Positions 42,667 through 52,184 of a stretch of DNA of 64,000 bases are shown piece after piece. Below the pieces are notes generated by a model. That model ran no database searches and was not told where the DNA came from. It saw nothing but the letters and a program-made list of their open reading frames with translations. A program made the position numbers and the translations under genes. Numbering within the stretch: the first letter of the stretch is position 1; the number at the start of each line of letters is the position of its first letter. The stretch is from Paenibacillus taichungensis (GTDB lineage Bacteria; Bacillota; Bacilli; Paenibacillales; Paenibacillaceae). The stretch is from positions 682,001-746,000 of the forward strand of contig NZ_QEVW01000005.1 of NCBI RefSeq assembly GCF_003287275.1, read 5' to 3'.

Positions 42667-44985
42667 TTACAGTTGAATTGTAAGCGAGCTAGCATCTTCC
42701 GCTGCCGTAACGACAACACCATTTGCACCAGACGCTTGGGAACCGCCCTCTACGCCGGATACACTTTCGATGCCACGCAGCACGATATTCCATGGTTTGC
42801 CTGCACCTTCCGCACGAACTTCCAGGACAGAGCCGTTACGAGATACGTTGACAACCAGCTCCTGCTCAGCATTTTGGTTTACAACCACCGCTTGAGCGGA
42901 GTTGCCGTCAGCCAGTTCGAACAAGTGAAGGGATACATTATCCGCAAAGTCATAATCCGGTTTGCTATCCACAGCACCAACAGCAATCAGGCTGTTTGGC
43001 TTAACCATCATTGGCAATGTTTTGAAGTCATGATTCTCACTGATCCAACGTCCACCTTCAACTTTAGCACCTGTCAGATAGTTGGTCCATGTACCTTCAG
43101 GCAGGTAATAACGAACATCACCCTCCTTGTTGAAGATTGGAGCCACCAGGATCGAATCACCAAACATGTATTGTGTATCCAGGCTGTACGTTGTTGGATC
43201 GTCAGGGAAATCCAGCAGCATAGCGCGCATCATCGGAATACCTTTTACAGTCGACTCCACCGCAGAATTGTAGAGATACGGCATCAGGCTGATTTTGAGT
43301 TTGGTAAAGTCACGAACAACGTCCACGGATTCCTCGTCGAACAGCCAAGGCACACGATACGAAGTGCTTCCGTGTAGGCGGCTGTGAGAAGATAAAAGTC
43401 CGAATTGTACCCAGCGTTTGTATACGTCAGGGGTTGCTGTACTCTCAAAGCCACTGATATCATGGCTCCAGAATCCGAAACCGGAAAGTCCAAGCGAGAG
43501 ACCACCGCGAAGTGATTCAGCCATGGATTCATAAGTAGAAGAGCAGTCTCCACCCCAGTGAACCGGGAACTGTTGACCACCTGCTGTTGCAGAGCGTGCA
43601 AACAGAGCAGCTTCGTTTTTGCCAATTTTTTCTTCGAGCAATTCAAATACAGCTTTGTTATAGAGCTGTGTATAATAGTTGTGCATTTTAACCGGATCAG
43701 AGCCATCGAAGTACACGACATCTGTCGGAATTCTTTCACCAAAGTCAGTTTTGAATGAATCTACACCTTGATCAAGCAGAACTTCCAACTTACTCTTATA
43801 CCAATTAACAGCATCCGGATTTGTGAAATCAACCAGAGCCATACCTGCTTGCCACATATCCCATTGCCATACGCTGCCATCCGCGGTTTTTACCAGATAA
43901 CCGTTCTCCATACCTTCATCGAACAAGTAGGATTTTTCTGCAATATATGGATTGATCCACGCACAGATTTTGAGGCCTTTCTCTTTCAGACGTGCAAGCA
44001 TGCCTTCCGGATCTGGGAACATCGCTTCATCCCATACAAAATCAGACCATTGGTATTCCTTCATCCAGAAGCAGTCAAAATGGAATACAGACAGCGGAAG
44101 ATCACGTTCAGCCATGCCATCTACGAAATGGTTAACCGTTGCTTCATCATAATCCGTTGTGAATGATGTTGTCAGCCACAGACCAAACGTCCATGCTGGT
44201 GGAAGCGCTGGTTTACCTGTTAATTTCGTATAATTATCAAGTACATCCTTGGGATTGTCACCGCCGATAATGAAATATTCCAACGTCTCGCCTTCTACGC
44301 TGAACTGCACTTTGGATACATTCTCAGATGCAATCTCATACGATACGCGTTCAGGATGGTTTACAAATACACCATATCCTTTGTTGGACAAGTAGAAAGG
44401 AATGTTCTTATAGGACTGCTCACTGCTTGTACCGCCGTCCTCATTCCACGTGTCAACCACCTGGCCATTCTTAACAAATGGTGTGAAGCGCTCACCAAGT
44501 CCGTAAACGTATTCACCAATGCCTAGATCAAGCTGCTCGCGGAAATACGCTTCCTTACTTGGACCAGTAATATAACCAGCCGCTCTTTGACCGCTACCCG
44601 TAATGCGTTTACCTCCATACAGGAAGCTGACGTCCCAACCGTTCGTTTTGTCGATTTGAACTTCCAGATTGCCGCTTTTCAAAACAGCACCTTGTTCATT
44701 TTTCGAGATGTCAACGTTCACATCTTGATTGTTAAGCTCAAATACAGGCCCTTTTTTCACTCCGCCTTTATGATGATTCAAAGTTACACGAATAACGTTA
44801 GGCATAGGTGAGCTGTAAGTTGCTTTAAGCAATGTACCATTCAACGTGTCGCCTTTGGTGCGAATATATTTAGTTGCCGCATATACGGTCACAGAATTCT
44901 CTTTTTGCACAATATCACGAATGTCAGTCGGGTTTTGAATGTGGTACCCTTCACGAGTCATCCAGAATCCATCAGTAAATTTCAT
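42667..44985 (-). CDS. yicI: Alpha-xylosidase, GH31 family
   Basis: 772 residues, same length as E. coli YicI. Releases alpha-xylose from isoprimeverose and xyloglucan fragments inside the cell (no signal peptide). Nucleophile Asp414 lies in FKTDFGERIP and acid/base Asp480 in HWGGDCSST, matching Asp416 and Asp482 of YicI. The Asn-Pro-Tyr loop AWINPYIAEKSYLF and SHDISGFE are also typical. The divergent AraC-family gene at 45158 is its likely activator. The C-terminal 100 residues are a Ser/Gly/Val-rich beta region. Confidence 0.93.
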   Translation of the reverse strand: MKFTDGFWMTREGYHIQNPTDIRDIVQKENSVTVYAATKYIRTKGDTLNGTLLKATYSSPMPNVIRVTLNHHKGGVKKGPVFELNNQDVNVDISKNEQGAVLKSGNLEVQIDKTNGWDVSFLYGGKRITGSGQRAAGYITGPSKEAYFREQLDLGIGEYVYGLGERFTPFVKNGQVVDTWNEDGGTSSEQSYKNIPFYLSNKGYGVFVNHPERVSYEIASENVSKVQFSVEGETLEYFIIGGDNPKDVLDNYTKLTGKPALPPAWTFGLWLTTSFTTDYDEATVNHFVDGMAERDLPLSVFHFDCFWMKEYQWSDFVWDEAMFPDPEGMLARLKEKGLKICAWINPYIAEKSYLFDEGMENGYLVKTADGSVWQWDMWQAGMALVDFTNPDAVNWYKSKLEVLLDQGVDSFKTDFGERIPTDVVYFDGSDPVKMHNYYTQLYNKAVFELLEEKIGKNEAALFARSATAGGQQFPVHWGGDCSSTYESMAESLRGGLSLGLSGFGFWSHDISGFESTATPDVYKRWVQFGLLSSHSRLHGSTSYRVPWLFDEESVDVVRDFTKLKISLMPYLYNSAVESTVKGIPMMRAMLLDFPDDPTTYSLDTQYMFGDSILVAPIFNKEGDVRYYLPEGTWTNYLTGAKVEGGRWISENHDFKTLPMMVKPNSLIAVGAVDSKPDYDFADNVSLHLFELADGNSAQAVVVNQNAEQELVVNVSRNGSVLEVRAEGAGKPWNIVLRGIESVSGVEGGSQASGANGVVVTAAEDASSLTIQL

Positions 44986-45114
44986 GTTTTCTTTCCCCCT
45001 TCGGTTATACTATAATAATATTGATATTAATAACTAATTTCTTCTCATATTTTGACCAAATATATCACGATTCTGATATTTCTTATCCGATTCTTTATAA
45101 ACACCACCAATCTA

Positions 45115-45128
45115 TGGGAACGTTTACA
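45115..45128. promoter_or_regulatory. Weak cre-like site between yicI and araC
   Basis: TGGGAACGTTTACA matches the cre consensus except at positions 3 and 4. It lies 30 bases before the AraC start in the divergent control region, where CcpA repression of sugar genes would be expected. Confidence 0.35.
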
Positions 45129-45157
45129 TTAATAATGATGCAAAAGGAGAATCACAT

Positions 45158-46072
45158 ATGGAACGTGAACGATTACGCGAAGACCGGATTCACGGCAATG
45201 CCATGTACCCAGTCAGTGTGTATCCGGATATTCAACAATTGAATGGCGACAGTATTCTCGATTGCCACTGGCATGATGAAATGGAATTCACCATGGTCAC
45301 TCAGGGCAGTGCAGTTTTTCAAATCGATATGAATACGGTAGAGGTTCAGGCGGGAGAAGCCATCTTTATCAATCGGGGGGAAATTCACGCAGGCTATCTG
45401 AAAGGCGATGTCCCTTGTGTTTTTTCATCCATCGTATTTAACCCGGAGCTGTTAGGCAGTCGTACGTTCGATGCTGTACAGGAGAAATTCGTTGGCCCAC
45501 TAGTGCACAAAACGGTTCTCCCCCCTTACCATATCCAAACCGATGAAGCGTGGGGACAAGAAATTATTTTCCATTTGAAACGTATTTTCGCCGATCATGC
45601 CGCTGGGACACCAACCTGCGAGATGACAACCAAAGCTTACCTCTATCTAATATTTGCACAAATGTTTGAACATATGAGACCTGCTTCACTCAAAAGGACC
45701 ATTCCGTCAGGCAGTCATGATAAAGTGGAGCGTCTGAAATCAGTGTTAAGCTATATTCACAAGCGTTACCCCGAACCACTCAAGTTAAAAGAACTGGCAG
45801 ATGAAGCCAATATGAGCGAAGGACACTTTTGTCGCTTTTTCAAACAGATGGTGCAGAAAAGTCCGGTCGACTATATCAACTATTATCGCATCCAGCAGGC
45901 CTGTGTGCAGCTTGAGAATACCGATCACAAAATTGTCGATATTGCCATGGACGTTGGGTTCGAGCATTTGAGCTATTTCATTACAACATTCAAGAAACAC
46001 AAGAACATTACCCCGTCCCAATATCGCAAAATGTTTTATGAGAAAGTGGCGATGGAACCTGCATTGGTCTAA
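45158..46072 (+). CDS. AraC-family regulator divergent from yicI
   Basis: 304 residues. Cupin-type sensor (CHWHDEMEFTMVTQGSAVFQI ... VQAGEAIFINRGEIHAGY) followed by the paired helix-turn-helix domain (LKLKELADEANMSEGHFCRFFKQMV and AMDVGFEHLSYFITTFKKHKNITPSQYRK). AAAGGAG lies just before ATG 45158. Divergent placement suggests control of yicI, with a xyloside or xyloglucan fragment as inducer; this is inference from context. Confidence 0.88.
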   Translation: MERERLREDRIHGNAMYPVSVYPDIQQLNGDSILDCHWHDEMEFTMVTQGSAVFQIDMNTVEVQAGEAIFINRGEIHAGYLKGDVPCVFSSIVFNPELLGSRTFDAVQEKFVGPLVHKTVLPPYHIQTDEAWGQEIIFHLKRIFADHAAGTPTCEMTTKAYLYLIFAQMFEHMRPASLKRTIPSGSHDKVERLKSVLSYIHKRYPEPLKLKELADEANMSEGHFCRFFKQMVQKSPVDYINYYRIQQACVQLENTDHKIVDIAMDVGFEHLSYFITTFKKHKNITPSQYRKMFYEKVAMEPALV

Positions 46073-46164
46073 GCTTAAACATCTTTCAGGACCAGCATTC
46101 GCACTCGGCACTCTGAACTAACGACACTTCACTGTTCTCCACTTTTATTTGAGTTAACAGATGC

Positions 46165-46204
46165 AAAAAAGGTGCTTCAGCCCGTTCGGCCGTAAGCACC
46201 TTCT
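46165..46204 (-). terminator. Terminator behind the secreted protein gene
   Basis: AAGGTGCTT (46169-46177) pairs with AAGCACCTT (46194-46202) with an inner GCC/GGC helix; on the minus strand a T-run follows. It may also serve the convergent AraC gene. Confidence 0.75.
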
Positions 46205-46231
46205 TTATCATATTGATGTATGAATTTCATT

Positions 46232-47152
46232 TTACTTTTTCAATGTCTCCCATGAGCTGTACTCATGCACCGAGAATCCGTTAAAAGACGAATGCACACT
46301 TGCCATTTTCTCTACCAACTTGAGCTGTGCTTCCATATATGCTGTACCCTCTTCATAAAAGGTAATAAAATCACCTTCCTTGCTTTGCTTGGTCTCCACG
46401 GCGATCGATACTGTTTTACCCAAAAGGGACGCTTCCTCAAGCTCATCTTTCGCTACATTATAGATGGCCGCAGCCGTATCCCGGTAAGCCATAATGGTGA
46501 TAGAGTCAAACTTGCGGATCATCCAGCTGCTTACATTCATCGTGGAACCCGGAATTTTATAACCATCCAGCCAGAAAGGCAGGTCAGCGGCTACAGGCAT
46601 CTTCATCCGTGCAGCGCGATCAACGATATATTGAACATTTCCCTGCCACTGCGTAATCACACTGGCCTGATTGGTTTTCCACTCTGGATGCACATGAGGT
46701 TCAATATCCAGATGAATGCCTGCAAATTTCTCATTGGGCTCAACTTGATTTTGATACGCTTCAACCCAGTCCAGAAAGTCTGCAATTTGCCCCCGGCTCT
46801 CTGTCAGTCCCCAGGCAGGTCTTCCATCCATCACGTCCACGGCAATATTTTTCTCTCTGGCTTGACGAATGAAAGATGTATAGTACGGAAGCTTTACATC
46901 CCGATTCATTTGTAGGTAGATTGTATTGATTTTGTTCGTTGTGGCAAACTTCAGCACTAGCTGAGGGTTATTTTGAATCTGTGTGGTATCCCATACCCAG
47001 GTTGCTCTTACCGATCCCTGAACCGTTCCATGGATGGTTTCATAACTGTCAACTGAGCCAAGTGCAGTGGCCTTGCAAACATAAGCATTCCCCGTAAACA
47101 GCATGAAACAACTAATTAACAAAATGAATTGGTATCTCTTTTTGCTTTTCAT
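46232..47152 (-). CDS. Secreted protein with TIM-barrel glycosidase-like features
   Basis: 306 residues. Signal peptide of about 30 residues (KSKKRYQFILLISCFMLFTGNAYVCKA). The mature part contains regularly spaced strands such as INTIYLQMN, IAVDVMDG, FAGIHLDIEPHVHPEW, MPVAADLPFW and FDSITIMAYRDTA, which read as successive strands of a (beta/alpha)8 barrel. The GIHLDIEP block resembles the DxxDxDxE strand of GH18-like enzymes, with Asp and Glu in the right order, and MAYRD resembles their strand 6. No cysteine-rich or carbohydrate-binding module is present. A hydrolase acting outside the cell is plausible but not proven. Confidence 0.65.
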   Translation of the reverse strand: MKSKKRYQFILLISCFMLFTGNAYVCKATALGSVDSYETIHGTVQGSVRATWVWDTTQIQNNPQLVLKFATTNKINTIYLQMNRDVKLPYYTSFIRQAREKNIAVDVMDGRPAWGLTESRGQIADFLDWVEAYQNQVEPNEKFAGIHLDIEPHVHPEWKTNQASVITQWQGNVQYIVDRAARMKMPVAADLPFWLDGYKIPGSTMNVSSWMIRKFDSITIMAYRDTAAAIYNVAKDELEEASLLGKTVSIAVETKQSKEGDFITFYEEGTAYMEAQLKLVEKMASVHSSFNGFSVHEYSSWETLKK

Positions 47153-47539
47153 ATTTGTACACTCCCTTTGATGTTATGCAGCTCTATCGTGCAAATCTCG
47201 ATGAAATTCTGTCGTTTTATATTCATTCATTGGATACAGTTTCGATGTACGACTATTTACATTGCTTTTATATGCAACATCATCTCTTAGACTTACGACG
47301 AAAGAATCATATAACATTATTTCGGGTATTCACACTTCTGTATTTATAGTTCTAAAGTCTTATTTATGAAAAACTTTTTAATTTTATCCTAATTTCACCC
47401 CAACATGGGTCATTTTTTGCATATGTACAACAGACGACTCAAGACCTAGTAAGCGTTTTCCTGTAAAAATAAAAAAAGGCCGCCCAAAGGCGACCTATAC
47501 TTCTCCCCGTTTCAAAGAAGACTGACACGCTATTATTCG
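47153..47539. other. Intergenic region, no gene supported
   Basis: A 387-base AT-rich gap between the secreted protein gene and adenine deaminase, both on the minus strand. It should hold the promoter of the secreted protein gene and, at 47471-47496, the terminator of adenine deaminase. A 64-codon plus-strand frame (47155-47349) has no ribosome binding site and unlikely composition. Confidence 0.5.
47471..47496 (-). terminator. Terminator behind adenine deaminase
   Basis: On the minus strand AGGTCGCC (47496-47489) pairs with GGCGGCCT (47484-47477, one wobble) and is followed by a run of seven T, a classic intrinsic terminator. Confidence 0.85.
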
Positions 47540-49396
47540 TTAATTACCAGCTGGAGCAGCCGGTGTATTCTCCACCATTTCATCGAACAGGGATACCAGC
47601 TCAATGCCTTCTGCCGAAATGCGCACCAAGCCTTTATCAGACAAGCGCAATTCAGGAATAACAACAAGTGCCAGCAGAGACAGCGTCATAAACGCGTTAT
47701 TTAACGTACAGCCAGCAGACTGTAACGCTTCACTTATAGCAGCAGATTGAGCTGCTACCACTTCAAAAGATTCCGTGGACATCAGCCCTGCAATACGCAG
47801 CGGGAATTCGGTCACACCAGAGGCTGTCACGACGGCTACGCCGCCCTGCATGCCAATGACCCGGTTGCCCGCCTCAGCCATCAATGCGTCATTATTACCG
47901 ATAATGAGCAGATTGTGACTGTCATGGGCTACGGTCATCGCAATGGCCGCAGGGCCTGTGAAGCCAATGCCCCCAACAAGGGCAACGGCACGATTGCCCG
48001 TTTGTTTGTGACGCTCGATCACCGCAATTTTGCAGATCTCATCTGAAGTTGAAACGACGACATTGCCATGTTCTACCGTGACATTAACATGCTGCTCTTT
48101 GGTATCCACATGATTCTCTGTCACATGAATCACTTTTGCGCCAATTGTTCCTTCGGTAATTGGCGCAGATAGCTCCATATCCTTCGGCTGAATGTTCGCT
48201 TCCAGTTTCACGGTGTTCAGCGCCTCTTTCGGATACGTGAAGCTGTCCCAGACTGCAGTCATTTTGCCGCTCTCTGCCACGACATGCCCTGCGGCAATCG
48301 TCATGCCTACACGGACATCTGCCAAGCGTCCATCCAGCAAAATAATGTCGGCGATATTCCCCGGAATAACCGCACCAATGTCGCGCGCTACACCGAAACG
48401 TTCAGCCGTATTAATCGTCGCCATCTGGAAAGCGGTAACCGGCTTCACCCCTTGAGAAATGGCCAAACGTACAACAAAGTCCATATGGCCTTCTTTGAGC
48501 AGTGATTCTGAACTCCGGTCATCCGTCACCAGCATCATGCGGCGTGTATCCAGGCCAAGCTCAGTACAGGCTTTGATCGTTTCTGCAACGTCATGCCATG
48601 CAGAGCCCTGACGCATTTTGGCGTACATGCCAAGCCGCAGGCGCTCCACCACATCTTCCTTCGTAACACATTCATGATCCCCTGTAACGCCGCTTGCTGC
48701 GTAGGCTGGCAGACGCCAGTCATCCGCCGCCCAAGTGAAGTGACCATCTGCCACCTTCCCTGCCCGAAGCGTCGCCTGGATCTCACCGATCATCGTCTCG
48801 TCCCCGTACACAACCCCAGGGAAGTTCATCACTTCACCGAGACCAATCATATCGGGCCCCCAGGAGAGAGCTTCCGCCACTTCTTCCGGTCCAATATAAG
48901 CGCCTGTTGTCTCCAGTCCAGGATGTGTGGAAGGAACACAGGAAGCCACCTGCATATATGCAGCCATTGGCGTCGTCCGAGCTTCATCCAGCATCAATCG
49001 CAAACCTTTAAGTCCAAGCACGTTGGAGATTTCATGCGGGTCAAAGAACCCTCCCGTTGTTCCGGAAGGCAGAACAGCTCTTGCAAACTCGGTTACTTTC
49101 ATTTGTGTACTTTCAATGTGACAGTGCCCATCCAGCAATCCGGGAGCAATGTACTTGCCTTCTGCCTCAATAATACGTGTATTTTCTCCGATCGTATGAC
49201 TTACATCTTTGCCAACATATGCAATCCGGGCTCCCTGTACCGCTACAGACATGCCTGGCAAAATTTCACCCGAAACCACATTAACCAGCGTTCCGCCCCG
49301 AATGACCAAGGTAGCAGGCAAATCCCCCCGTGCTGTTGCCACCAGATCCGGTACGCAATCCGCCATTAATGGGCGTTCAAAAGATGGTGTGTTCAT
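47540..49396 (-). CDS. ade: Adenine deaminase
   Basis: 618 residues. Converts adenine to hypoxanthine and ammonia for purine salvage. Amidohydrolase fold with metal ligands in GLLDGHCHIES, conserved DGHFTWA, TGDHECVT and VTDDRSS blocks, and the C-terminal adenine deaminase domain (IIGNNDALMAEAGNRVI, GGVAVV). The length is about 20-30 residues over the B. subtilis enzyme, mostly at the two ends. A well-formed sigma-A promoter lies upstream at 49447-49475, and no other purine gene is near. Confidence 0.93.
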   Translation of the reverse strand: MNTPSFERPLMADCVPDLVATARGDLPATLVIRGGTLVNVVSGEILPGMSVAVQGARIAYVGKDVSHTIGENTRIIEAEGKYIAPGLLDGHCHIESTQMKVTEFARAVLPSGTTGGFFDPHEISNVLGLKGLRLMLDEARTTPMAAYMQVASCVPSTHPGLETTGAYIGPEEVAEALSWGPDMIGLGEVMNFPGVVYGDETMIGEIQATLRAGKVADGHFTWAADDWRLPAYAASGVTGDHECVTKEDVVERLRLGMYAKMRQGSAWHDVAETIKACTELGLDTRRMMLVTDDRSSESLLKEGHMDFVVRLAISQGVKPVTAFQMATINTAERFGVARDIGAVIPGNIADIILLDGRLADVRVGMTIAAGHVVAESGKMTAVWDSFTYPKEALNTVKLEANIQPKDMELSAPITEGTIGAKVIHVTENHVDTKEQHVNVTVEHGNVVVSTSDEICKIAVIERHKQTGNRAVALVGGIGFTGPAAIAMTVAHDSHNLLIIGNNDALMAEAGNRVIGMQGGVAVVTASGVTEFPLRIAGLMSTESFEVVAAQSAAISEALQSAGCTLNNAFMTLSLLALVVIPELRLSDKGLVRISAEGIELVSLFDEMVENTPAAPAGN

Positions 49397-49446
49397 ATTG
49401 CTGCCTCCTTCATAAATAAACGATCCAAAAAAAATAGATTGTTACG

Positions 49447-49475
49447 ATTATATGAGTCTCGCCGTCATGTGTAAA
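49447..49475 (-). promoter_or_regulatory. Sigma-A promoter of adenine deaminase
   Basis: On the minus strand TTTACA (49475-49470), a 17-base spacer and a perfect TATAAT (49452-49447). The predicted start lies about 45 bases before the adenine deaminase ATG. No guanine-riboswitch or PurR-box pattern was seen. Confidence 0.7.
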
Positions 49476-49672
49476 GAAAATTCACACCTATTGTGCATGA
49501 ACACAAAGGATGAATCATTTTTTATCCATAGAACCTAATCCATCCAATCTGATGTCAGAGGAGATATCTATGAAGAGATATCTATTACCAATGATCCTCT
49601 CCCTGCCTCTCACAGCAAAGGCCAAACCTCATGGAGCTTCTTATTCCCCACATCGTATTCCCCAATACACAG

Positions 49673-49699
49673 AAAAACTTCCGTCCTTTCGAACGGAAG
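49673..49699 (-). terminator. Terminator behind helD
   Basis: On the minus strand CTTCCGT (49699-49693) pairs with ACGGAAG (49684-49678), followed by TTTTT, 27 bases past the helD stop. Confidence 0.8.
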
Positions 49700-49725
49700 C
49701 CACCTTCAAGAACCTGACAACAAAT

Positions 49726-52101
49726 TCAGTCGGCCTGAGCCGCAGACACCTTGCCCATATCATACAATTCCTCGGACTGGGACGTAATGAATGGACTCGG
49801 TTTCCCCATGCAATAGATATGCAGTAAATGCATCGCACGAGTACATGCCGTATAGAACAGCTTACGTTCGTGCTCCTGCGCATATTGCGATGCAGATCCG
49901 TCATAGATCAGAACCGCATCAAACTCCACACCTTTGGCAAGATACGCCGGGATAACATGCACACCCCGTTCAAAGGCCAGCGTTGTTTTCTTAATCAGCT
50001 TCGGTGTGGCAGGAAGTACTTTGCTTAATGCTTCATGGATGTCCTTGCTCTCTTCCGCAGTCTTACAGATGACCGCGACTGATTCATACCCTTCCTGTAT
50101 CAGATGTTTGAGATCAGCTGTAATGACATCCAGATGCTCCTGTTCATTGGAGGAAACGATCACTTTTGGCTTCTCCCCACCCCGGTTAAATGGAACAATC
50201 TCTTCTCCACCCGGAACCATGCCGCGTGTAAACTCCACGATTTCCTGTGTTGAACGATAACTTCTCGTCAGCTCGATCACTTCCGTATTTTCCGGTCCAT
50301 ACAGATTGGTCAGCGGCCCCGTACCACTCAATACCGAAGAGTGTGCATAGATCGCTTGATTAAAATCTCCAAGTGCGGTGATTTTTGATCTCGGGAACAA
50401 TCTTTTCATAAAGGCCAGTTGGAAGGCCGAGTAATCCTGTGCCTCGTCAATAATCACATGGCGGATATTGGAGTTAATATGGAATCCGAGCAGTAACTCA
50501 CGCAGATACAAATATGGTGTGATATCCTCATAGGCCAGCTCCTGTACTCTCAGTCTGCGAAGTGTCATCTCACCAATCTCTTCCCAGTGTGAAGGCAGTG
50601 CTTCCTCTCCCAAGAGGCGAACCATCTGCGCCCGATCGTTGAACAAGTGCGCATACAGTTGACGGACATCGACAAAACGTAACGATTTGATCCATTTGCG
50701 CAGAGGCTTGAGCCGATCACTGACCACCATCCGAGCAAGGATCTCCCGTTCCTGCTGGAAATCATCGAACGTGTCCGCCTTCCCTTTTTGCTTTCGCTTG
50801 AGGCGCTGATAGGCCCGCTGCAGATCTTCCGGCTCCATCAGATCCATTTGTTGATCTACCCAAGGTGCTTCCAATTCACCTTTGCCAAAGGCCGATAACT
50901 CTTTCAGCATCCAGTCCCGCAGGATTTCCAATCGATTCACCAATTTGACGGATGGCTCGAAGCTATAGAATTTCTCGGCCATGGCCTCAGCTGTAACTAC
51001 AGCCCGCCCCTGGAAACGAACCGGCTTAAACTTCATACCTTCAGACATCATGCTGTCCTTATAACGCGTTATCACCTTCAGGAAAGATTCGGATGACTTG
51101 AATCGAATACCGGACATACGCGCTTCATACTCAAGATCTTCTGTTCCGGTCAATACGTATTCAAGCTGAATGAATGGGTCTTCCAGCTGATACTCACGGC
51201 CCAAACGGCGTTCCAGATACTCCTGGAAGGTCGTTTGCAGCATATTTTCTTCCCCAAGCTCAGGCAGTACGGTGGAAACATAACTGTTGAACATCGGATT
51301 TGGCGAAAAAAGGACCATCTGATCTGCTTGCAGATGCTCACGGTATTTATAGAGAAGATACGCCACTCGTTGGAGTGCAGCCGATGTTTTACCACTGCCA
51401 GCAGCTCCCTGCACGATCAGCATGCGAGTCCGGTCATTACGGATAATCCGGTTCTGTTCCTTCTGGATCGTCGCTACAATGCTTTTCATCTGTGCATCCG
51501 AGGTTCGACTGAGAACAGCCTGTAACAGTTCATCCCCAATCGTAACCCCGGTGTCGAACATAAACCGGATACGTCCATCCCGAATGACAAACTGCCGCTT
51601 CATCTCAATATCGCCACTTATCTCACCGCTCGGGGTATGATACGTGACCGGACCTGGCGCACCATCGTAATACAGGTTCGATATGGGTGCTCGCCAGTCA
51701 TAGACAAGGAAGGATTCCTCCTTCTCATCCAGTAATGATGCGATACCCAGATAGATCCGCTCTGCATTGGGGTAGCCATTTTCCTTAAAATCAATGCGGC
51801 CAAAATACGGTGAATGATGCAGCCGTTTCATTTTGTCCAGCGCTGCTGCCGTATTCAGATGACTGCGCTCCCGATCCGATAGAACCTGTGATTGCTGCCT
51901 CATACTGGTGGAGGTCTCACCCACGTCATCTGCTTCGCTGAAGTTCATGGTGACTTCGTCCCAGAAGTCTTTTCTCATTCCCACAACTTCGTCCCTGAAG
52001 GAACCTACCTCTTTTTCCAGGATGTCGATTTTCCGATCAATCTGTTCCGTTACAACATTGACCCGCTGTTGCTCCTCGCTCCATTGCTGGTCTGTACTCA
52101 T
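49726..52101 (-). CDS. helD: RNA polymerase recycling motor HelD
   Basis: 791 residues. UvrD/Rep-like ATPase that binds RNA polymerase and releases it from stalled or spent complexes. The N-terminal coiled coil (EEQQRVNVVTEQIDRKIDILEKEV) that enters the polymerase secondary channel, the Walker A QGAAGSGKTSAALQRVAYLLY, Walker B VIIDEAQDYSAFQ and motif ITALGDFNQAIYAH are all intact, and the length fits the Bacillus-type protein. A minus-strand promoter (52271-52243) gives a leader of about 135 bases, crossed by a promoter on the other strand that may produce an antisense RNA. Confidence 0.93.
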   Translation of the reverse strand: MSTDQQWSEEQQRVNVVTEQIDRKIDILEKEVGSFRDEVVGMRKDFWDEVTMNFSEADDVGETSTSMRQQSQVLSDRERSHLNTAAALDKMKRLHHSPYFGRIDFKENGYPNAERIYLGIASLLDEKEESFLVYDWRAPISNLYYDGAPGPVTYHTPSGEISGDIEMKRQFVIRDGRIRFMFDTGVTIGDELLQAVLSRTSDAQMKSIVATIQKEQNRIIRNDRTRMLIVQGAAGSGKTSAALQRVAYLLYKYREHLQADQMVLFSPNPMFNSYVSTVLPELGEENMLQTTFQEYLERRLGREYQLEDPFIQLEYVLTGTEDLEYEARMSGIRFKSSESFLKVITRYKDSMMSEGMKFKPVRFQGRAVVTAEAMAEKFYSFEPSVKLVNRLEILRDWMLKELSAFGKGELEAPWVDQQMDLMEPEDLQRAYQRLKRKQKGKADTFDDFQQEREILARMVVSDRLKPLRKWIKSLRFVDVRQLYAHLFNDRAQMVRLLGEEALPSHWEEIGEMTLRRLRVQELAYEDITPYLYLRELLLGFHINSNIRHVIIDEAQDYSAFQLAFMKRLFPRSKITALGDFNQAIYAHSSVLSGTGPLTNLYGPENTEVIELTRSYRSTQEIVEFTRGMVPGGEEIVPFNRGGEKPKVIVSSNEQEHLDVITADLKHLIQEGYESVAVICKTAEESKDIHEALSKVLPATPKLIKKTTLAFERGVHVIPAYLAKGVEFDAVLIYDGSASQYAQEHERKLFYTACTRAMHLLHIYCMGKPSPFITSQSEELYDMGKVSAAQAD

Positions 52102-52148
52102 ATGTTAATACGCCCCTCTTTCCCCGGATTGTGTCCTCAAAAGCCCAT

Positions 52149-52178
52149 TTGACAAGCCCGAAAAGGCTATGGTATAAT
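52149..52178 (+). promoter_or_regulatory. Strong plus-strand promoter facing helD leader
   Basis: Perfect TTGACA (52149-52154), 18-base spacer, and an extended -10 TGG-TATAAT (52170-52178). No coding frame lies downstream on this strand before a terminator-like hairpin at 52257-52286. Confidence 0.8.
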
Positions 52179-52184
52179 TAATTA

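Larger units (their letters stand above)
49397..49725. other. Intergenic region between adenine deaminase and helD
   Basis: A 329-base gap. It holds the adenine deaminase promoter (49447-49475), a direct repeat GAGATATCT (49561-49569 and 49575-49583), and the helD terminator (49673-49699). A plus-strand frame 49570-49827 has AGAGGAG six bases before its ATG and a hydrophobic N-terminus (MKRYLLPMILSLPLTAKA), but it crosses the terminator and overlaps the end of helD, so I leave it uncalled. Confidence 0.5.

Noticed and set aside
42673..43377. 234-codon plus-strand frame inside yicI
   Set aside because: Antisense to the conserved GH31 gene and without a start signal.
47155..47349. 64-codon plus-strand frame in the gap after the secreted protein gene
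   Set aside because: No ribosome binding site and improbable amino acid composition.
48593..49369. 258-codon plus-strand frame inside adenine deaminase
   Set aside because: Antisense to the metal-binding region of adenine deaminase; protein is His/Cys/Arg-rich nonsense.
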